The notes beneath the pieces are model-generated. The model was not told the origin of the DNA and ran no database searches. It was given only the letters and a program-made list of their open reading frames with translations. Shown piece after piece: positions 60,376 to 64,000 of a stretch of 64,000 nt of DNA. The DNA is from Jiangella sp. DSM 45060 (GTDB taxonomy: Bacteria; Actinomycetota; Actinomycetes; Jiangellales; Jiangellaceae). Each line of letters opens with the position of its first letter. The first letter of the stretch is position 1. Location of the stretch: positions 7,398,622-7,462,621 of the forward strand of contig NZ_LT629771.1 of the NCBI RefSeq assembly GCF_900105175.1, written 5' to 3'. The position numbers were made by a program, and so were the translations under genes.

Positions 60376-61579
60376 CGACGGCGAGCCCGGCGGCGCCCGC
60401 CACGACCGTCCGCCACGGCAGCGACACCGCGAGCAGCACGCACGACGCCAGGCCGGCGGCGGACAGCCAGCGCGGCCACCGGCGCTCGTCCGGGCCCAGC
60501 CGCCACGCCGCCGTGTTGGCGACCGCGTAGTACACCAGCACGGCGAACGCGCTCGCCGCGAGCGTCGTCGCGAGGTCGCCGACCAGCACGAACAGGACCG
60601 TCACGACGGCGGAGGCCAGCTCGGCGACGTGCGGGACGCGACGGCGGGCGTGGACGGCCGCGAGCCGGGCCGGGAGGTCGCCGGCCGACGCCATCGCGAA
60701 CGCCGTCCGTCCGACTCCGGCCTGCAGCGACAGCAGCGCGCCCAGCGCCGCCACCGCCGCGCCCGCCGCCACGACCGGCTCGAGCCAGGACGCCCCGGCG
60801 GCGGCCGCGACCGCCCGCAGCGGCCGCGCCGACTCCGCCGTCCCGTGCGCGCCGAGCACCAGCAGCACCGTCAGCCCGACCGCCGCGTAGAGCACGAGCG
60901 TCGCCGTCAGCGAGACGACGACGGCGCGGGGGATCGCCGCCGGATCGCGGACCTCCTCGCCCAGGGTCGTGATGCGCGCGTACCCGGCGAACGCGTAGAA
61001 CAGAACGGCGGCCGAGCCGAGCACCCCCAGGACGCCGCCCGAAGGCCCGGACGACCAGTCCGGCGCCACCCCGGCGCCGCCCAGCCCCGTCACGACGACG
61101 GCCGCCAGCACCGCGACCACCACCGCCACGAGCACCGCGCCGACCCGCGCCGTCCGCGTCACCCCGGCCAGGTTCACCGCCGTCACGGCCACGACGGCGG
61201 CCAGCGCCACCAAGACGTCCTGCGACGGCCACAGGTACGCGCCGACCGCCAGCGCCGCCGTCGCGCACGACGCCGACTTGCCCAGCACGAACGCGTACCC
61301 CGCCAGCGCGCCCCACGCGTCGCCCAGCCGCAGCCGCCCGTAGTGGTAGGCGCCGCCGGCCTCCGGATGGACGGCGGCCAGCTGGGCGGTCGACGTCGCG
61401 TTGCAGAAGGCGACGAACGCCGCGACCGCCAGCCCGGCCAGCAGCCACGCGCCGGCCGCGTCCGCCGCCGGCTGCCAGGCGACGAACACGCCGGTGCCGA
61501 TCATCGCGGCCAGCCCGACCGCGACCGCGTCGCCGGTGCCGAGCCGTCTGACCAGCCGGGACTCTGGGGGTGGGGTCAC
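60332..61579 (-). CDS. APC-superfamily amino acid permease
   Basis: Protein of 415 residues from GTG 61579. It has about 12 transmembrane helices. The helix-1 motif GLAAMIGTGVFVAW (unwound GxG substrate site) and AVHPEAGGAYHYGR are typical of the APC family, and YAFAGYARITTLGEEV is the helix-6 unwound region. It imports or exchanges amino acids; the substrate is unknown. The frame is open to 61657, but GTG 61579 gives the usual N-terminus. Confidence 0.9.
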   Translation of the reverse strand: MTPPPESRLVRRLGTGDAVAVGLAAMIGTGVFVAWQPAADAAGAWLLAGLAVAAFVAFCNATSTAQLAAVHPEAGGAYHYGRLRLGDAWGALAGYAFVLGKSASCATAALAVGAYLWPSQDVLVALAAVVAVTAVNLAGVTRTARVGAVLVAVVVAVLAAVVVTGLGGAGVAPDWSSGPSGGVLGVLGSAAVLFYAFAGYARITTLGEEVRDPAAIPRAVVVSLTATLVLYAAVGLTVLLVLGAHGTAESARPLRAVAAAAGASWLEPVVAAGAAVAALGALLSLQAGVGRTAFAMASAGDLPARLAAVHARRRVPHVAELASAVVTVLFVLVGDLATTLAASAFAVLVYYAVANTAAWRLGPDERRWPRWLSAAGLASCVLLAVSLPWRTVVAGAAGLAVVMAVRALLRRRARP

Positions 61580-61656
61580 GGCACCATCCTGGACCCTCGA
61601 ACCAACTCCCGGAGAACGGACGGCGGCCGAACCGTGACCGGGCGGAGAACGTCGCA

Positions 61657-63003
61657 ATGGTCTGGACCACGTACGCTGGTGAGGTGCGATCGTCCCGCCG
61701 CCTCGGGTGGCGCATCGGGCTGCCGGCGGTGATCCTCGTCATCGCCGCACTCAGCATGGCCCCGTCGCGCGGCACGGTCCTCCCGCTGCGGGCCGACGGC
61801 GTCATGGTCGAGCCCGGTGGCGCGGTGGCCACGGTGCCGGCCGGATCCGACGCGGCGTTCGTGCCGGGCAGCAGCGTGCTCAGCTCCGCGAACCGGTCCG
61901 ATCCCGCCGTCTCCGCCCAGATCGACGACGACCGCCGCTGGCTGTCCGACGGCGACATCCCCGGCCACGGCACGCGGTACCACGCGATGTCCGAGCGGGC
62001 GCTGCTCGACCTCCGCGCGCTGACGTCGCCGACCGGCGCGCTGATCGCCGCCCCCGTCACCGCCTGGCGGCACGTCTGGCCACGCGACGCGTCGTTCGCG
62101 GCCGCCGCCTACGCCGTCACCGGACACGACGACGAAGCGGCCGACGTGCTCGGCTTCCTCGCCCGGGTGGCCCCGGCCGACGGCGAGTGGGAGGCGCGCT
62201 ACCTCGCCGACGGCTCCGGCCCGCCCGACGACCGGCCCAAGCAGCTCGACAGCGCCGGCTGGGTGCTGTGGGCGGTGTGGCTGGTGTCGCGGACGGTCGA
62301 GCCCGTGGTCGCGTCCGAGGTGCTCGAAGAGATGCGCCCGGCCGTCATCGCGTCGGCGAACGCCATCGTCGGCTCCCTCGAGGACGACGGCCTGCCCGAG
62401 CCGTCGTCGGACTACTGGGAGAAGGAGGAGTCGGAGCTGACGCTCGGGGTGGCGGCGCCGCTGTCGCTCGGGCTGCGCTCGGCGCTCGCGCTGGCCCCGC
62501 AGCTCGGCGTCGACGACCCGTTCGTCTGGAGCAACGCGGCCCGGCGTCTCGACGAGGCGATCGCGCGCGAGTTCGGGCCGCACGGGTACCCGCGGACCCT
62601 GCCCGACGGTGGCGCCGACGCCGCCGTGACGTTCCTCGCCCCGCCCTTCGCGCCGTCGACGCCCGACGTCAGCGCGGCCGTGCGCGACACCGAGGTGGCG
62701 CTGCGCGTCCCCAACGGCGGCCACCGCCCCGGCGAGGCCTGGCGCAAGGACGTCGACGTCGCGTGGACGCCCGAGACGGCGCTGCTGGCGCTCGCCCTGG
62801 CCGGCAACGGCGATCGCGACGACGCCGACCGCCTGCTCACCTTCCTCGACGACTACCGCACGCCGCTCGGCTCCCTGCCCGAGAAGGTCGACTCCGAGGC
62901 GACGCCCGCCTCCGTCGCGCCCCTCGCCTGGACGTCGTCGCTGGTGCTGCTCACGCTGGCGGAGCTGGAAGACGGGCTTCCGGTCGTGCCCGCCGCCGAC
63001 TGA
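61657..63003 (+). CDS. GH15-like (alpha/alpha)6 glycoside hydrolase, membrane-anchored
   Basis: Protein of 448 residues from ATG 61657, with GGAG upstream. One N-terminal membrane helix (~18-36, GLPAVILVIAALSMA) precedes a toroid domain of the glucoamylase type: WRHVWPRDASFAAAAYA, QLDSAGWVLWAVWL and DYWEKEESELTLG, with candidate acid residues in the last. The domain faces the outside. Its substrate is unknown. It diverges from the permease. Confidence 0.8.
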   Translation: MVWTTYAGEVRSSRRLGWRIGLPAVILVIAALSMAPSRGTVLPLRADGVMVEPGGAVATVPAGSDAAFVPGSSVLSSANRSDPAVSAQIDDDRRWLSDGDIPGHGTRYHAMSERALLDLRALTSPTGALIAAPVTAWRHVWPRDASFAAAAYAVTGHDDEAADVLGFLARVAPADGEWEARYLADGSGPPDDRPKQLDSAGWVLWAVWLVSRTVEPVVASEVLEEMRPAVIASANAIVGSLEDDGLPEPSSDYWEKEESELTLGVAAPLSLGLRSALALAPQLGVDDPFVWSNAARRLDEAIAREFGPHGYPRTLPDGGADAAVTFLAPPFAPSTPDVSAAVRDTEVALRVPNGGHRPGEAWRKDVDVAWTPETALLALALAGNGDRDDADRLLTFLDDYRTPLGSLPEKVDSEATPASVAPLAWTSSLVLLTLAELEDGLPVVPAAD

Positions 63004-63192
63004 GGCTGCTCTACCGGCCAGCCGTTCGGTCGCCGCGGACCTGCCGGTCGCCGCGCGAACGTTGTCGGTGCCCGCCCGTAGGGTGGGTGCCCTCCCAGCC
63101 GGGCGGGGACCGTGCTCCGGCTGAACCGCTCAGGTGGCCGCCGCCCGCTGCCTCGCTGCCGACCCGCCACTCGCCGCACAGCCGACTCGCCG
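63004..63192 (+). promoter_or_regulatory. PafBC-type promoter motif, copy 3, in gene-free DNA
   Basis: TTGTCGGTG (63062-63070), eight bases, TAGGGT (63079-63084). The 27-bp block 63061-63087 is identical to the two copies at 33 kb, then diverges. A GTG at 63112 follows. The frame from it runs without stop through the 8-bp array into the XRE gene, but this is compositional. The rest of 63004-63192 shows no gene. Confidence 0.6.
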
Positions 63193-63352
63193 TCCCGCCG
63201 TCCCGCCGGCCAGCCGTCCCGCCGTCCCGCCGGCCAGCCGTCCCGCCGGCCCGCCGGCCAGCCGTCCCGCCGGCCAGCCGTCCCGCCGGCCCGCCGTCCC
63301 GCCGGCCCGCCGGCCAGCCGTCCCGCCGGCCAGCCGTCCCGCCGGCCCGCCG
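63193..63352. repeat. Array of twenty 8-bp units
   Basis: The stretch is built of exactly twenty 8-base units of three kinds: TCCCGCCG, GCCAGCCG and GCCCGCCG. They occur in irregular order, with degenerate units on both sides. A period of 8 shifts the frame each unit. It fills the gap between the promoter motif and the XRE gene. Confidence 0.9.
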
Positions 63353-63410
63353 TCCCGTTGCCCGGCCGGCCCCTCCAGCCCAGGCCCGTTCACCTCCGCG
63401 CTAGCCACCG

Positions 63411-63428
63411 TTTGCAGATGCTTGCAAA
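63411..63428. promoter_or_regulatory. Inverted repeat upstream of the XRE gene
   Basis: TTTGCA-N6-TGCAAA (63411-63428) lies 19 bases before the XRE start, in the only AT-rich stretch nearby (CTTGCAAAAGTTAGCTACAG). It would overlap the promoter, which suits autoregulation by the XRE protein. Confidence 0.5.
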
Positions 63429-63447
63429 AGTTAGCTACAGTCGAAGC

Positions 63448-63807
63448 ATGACGAAGGTCGGCATCGGCGAGTTCCTCCGCGACCAGCGGCGCACCGCGCA
63501 GCTGTCGCTCCGGCAGCTGTCCGACCTCGCCGGCGTCAGCAACCCGTACCTCAGCCAGATCGAGCGCGGCCTGCGCAAACCGTCGGCCGAGGTGTTGCAG
63601 CAGATCGCGAAGGCGCTGCGCATCTCCTCCGAGGCGCTCTACGTCCGGGCCGGGCTGCTGGACGAACCCAGCGGCGACCACAGCGTCGAGGACGCCGTCC
63701 TGGCCGACCCGGGCCTCGACGAGCAGCAGAAGCGGGCGCTGCTCGACGTCTACGCGTCGTTCCGCGCGGCCAACGCCGCCCGCACGAGCACAGAGAAAGA
63801 AGGATGA
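63448..63807 (+). CDS. XRE family helix-turn-helix regulator
   Basis: Protein of 119 residues from ATG 63448. The N-terminal HTH reads LRQLSDLAGVSNPYLSQIER and extends to LRISSEALYVRAGLL. The C-terminal part is acidic and helical (ADPGLDEQQKRALLDVYASF). The same pairing of an XRE gene and an HbhA-like gene is known as Rv0474-Rv0475 in mycobacteria. The gene is followed 5 bases later by the HbhA-like start. Confidence 0.92.
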   Translation: MTKVGIGEFLRDQRRTAQLSLRQLSDLAGVSNPYLSQIERGLRKPSAEVLQQIAKALRISSEALYVRAGLLDEPSGDHSVEDAVLADPGLDEQQKRALLDVYASFRAANAARTSTEKEG

Positions 63808-63812
63808 GACCC

Positions 63813-64000
63813 ATGCCTGCCACCACCGAGAACACCGACCGCAAGCCGCTCTACGCCGCCGCCGGAGCCGCCGAGGCCGCCGTCCAGGCGCTGCGAGAGC
63901 TGCCGGCGAAGGTCGCCGAGGCCGTCAACGACGAGAAGCTGCGCGACGAGTTCCGCACGCGGTTCGCCGAGCTGCCGGCCGACGTGAAGGCGTTCCGCGA
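63813..64000 (+). CDS. HbhA-like helical protein, N-terminal part (cut by window edge)
   Basis: The 62 visible residues start PATTENTDRKPLYAAAGA and go on to AAVQALRELPAKVAEAVND. This resembles the N-terminal coiled-coil region of heparin-binding hemagglutinin (HbhA) and its relatives. The Lys/Ala/Pro-rich C-terminus that would settle it lies outside the window. The upstream XRE gene supports the call. Confidence 0.6.
   Translation, partial: MPATTENTDRKPLYAAAGAAEAAVQALRELPAKVAEAVNDEKLRDEFRTRFAELPADVKAFR

Noticed and set aside
63112-63447. In-frame extension of the XRE protein through the 8-bp array
   Set aside because: The array lacks stop codons in this frame by composition. The XRE domain has a normal N-terminus at ATG 63448 with a promoter-like palindrome just before it.
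1-64000. tRNA or rRNA genes
   Set aside because: No cloverleaf with a TTCGA-type arm and matching acceptor stem, and no rRNA sequence, was recognised on reading the window. A covariance search would settle it.

Overview
The window is a piece of a high-GC actinobacterial chromosome. By eye the GC is above 70%, with strong GC bias at third codon positions, many GTG starts and many 4-base ATGA/GTGA gene overlaps. Lineage markers agree: a WhiB protein, mycothiol synthase (MshD), a GlnR-type orphan response regulator, a DUF4395-SseA-DUF1416 sulfur cluster, and a start of an HbhA-like gene. The order pst / Nudix / CHAD / ppk / mshD / glnR / sseA resembles, from memory, the SCO4138-SCO4170 region of Streptomyces coelicolor. 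The genus cannot be fixed from the sequence.

Layout. 1-11 kb: end of a sugar-nucleotide epimerase, GAF-ANTAR and WhiB regulators, a phosphoesterase-DNA ligase, a primary-like sigma factor, an ECF sigma factor with a partner membrane protein, and a PadR-controlled DrrAB-type ABC exporter with a near-perfect operator. 11-20 kb: STAS protein, LysR/aldo-keto reductase pair, SigB/F-type sigma factor, cold-shock protein, uracil-DNA glycosylase, release factor 3, then a DUF559 nuclease-like gene bracketed by two inverted copies of a 66-bp palindrome. 20-33 kb: a membrane Ser/Thr kinase, a DUF47-Pit phosphate uptake operon, a 1549-residue secreted multidomain protein, and the pstSCAB operon. Both phosphate operons have PHO-box-like repeats upstream. 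33-34 kb holds no clear gene. It carries two minisatellite arrays and two copies of a promoter motif of the RecA-independent DNA-damage (PafBC) type.

34-46 kb: ppk-CHAD-Nudix operon, a two-component system divergent from an ABC exporter, and an intact IS256-family element inserted in a 46-bp tandem array. 46-54 kb: mshD, glnR, a hydrolase, moaD, a lipoprotein, and a sulfur cluster (thioredoxin-like protein, leader peptide, DUF4395, SseA, DUF1416, DsrE). The leader ends in a Cys-containing segment, and a stem covers the next gene's Shine-Dalgarno. 54-64 kb: nitrobindin-like protein, YgfZ, Dtd, SDR, asparaginase, TetR, amino-acid permease, GH15-like protein, a third PafBC-type promoter beside an 8-bp array, and an XRE regulator followed by an HbhA-like gene cut by the window end.

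Two functional themes stand out. Phosphate genes (Pit, Pst, Ppk, CHAD) are concentrated between 22 and 38 kb. Sulfur and redox genes (MshD, SseA, DsrE, MoaD, thioredoxin-like) are concentrated between 46 and 54 kb.
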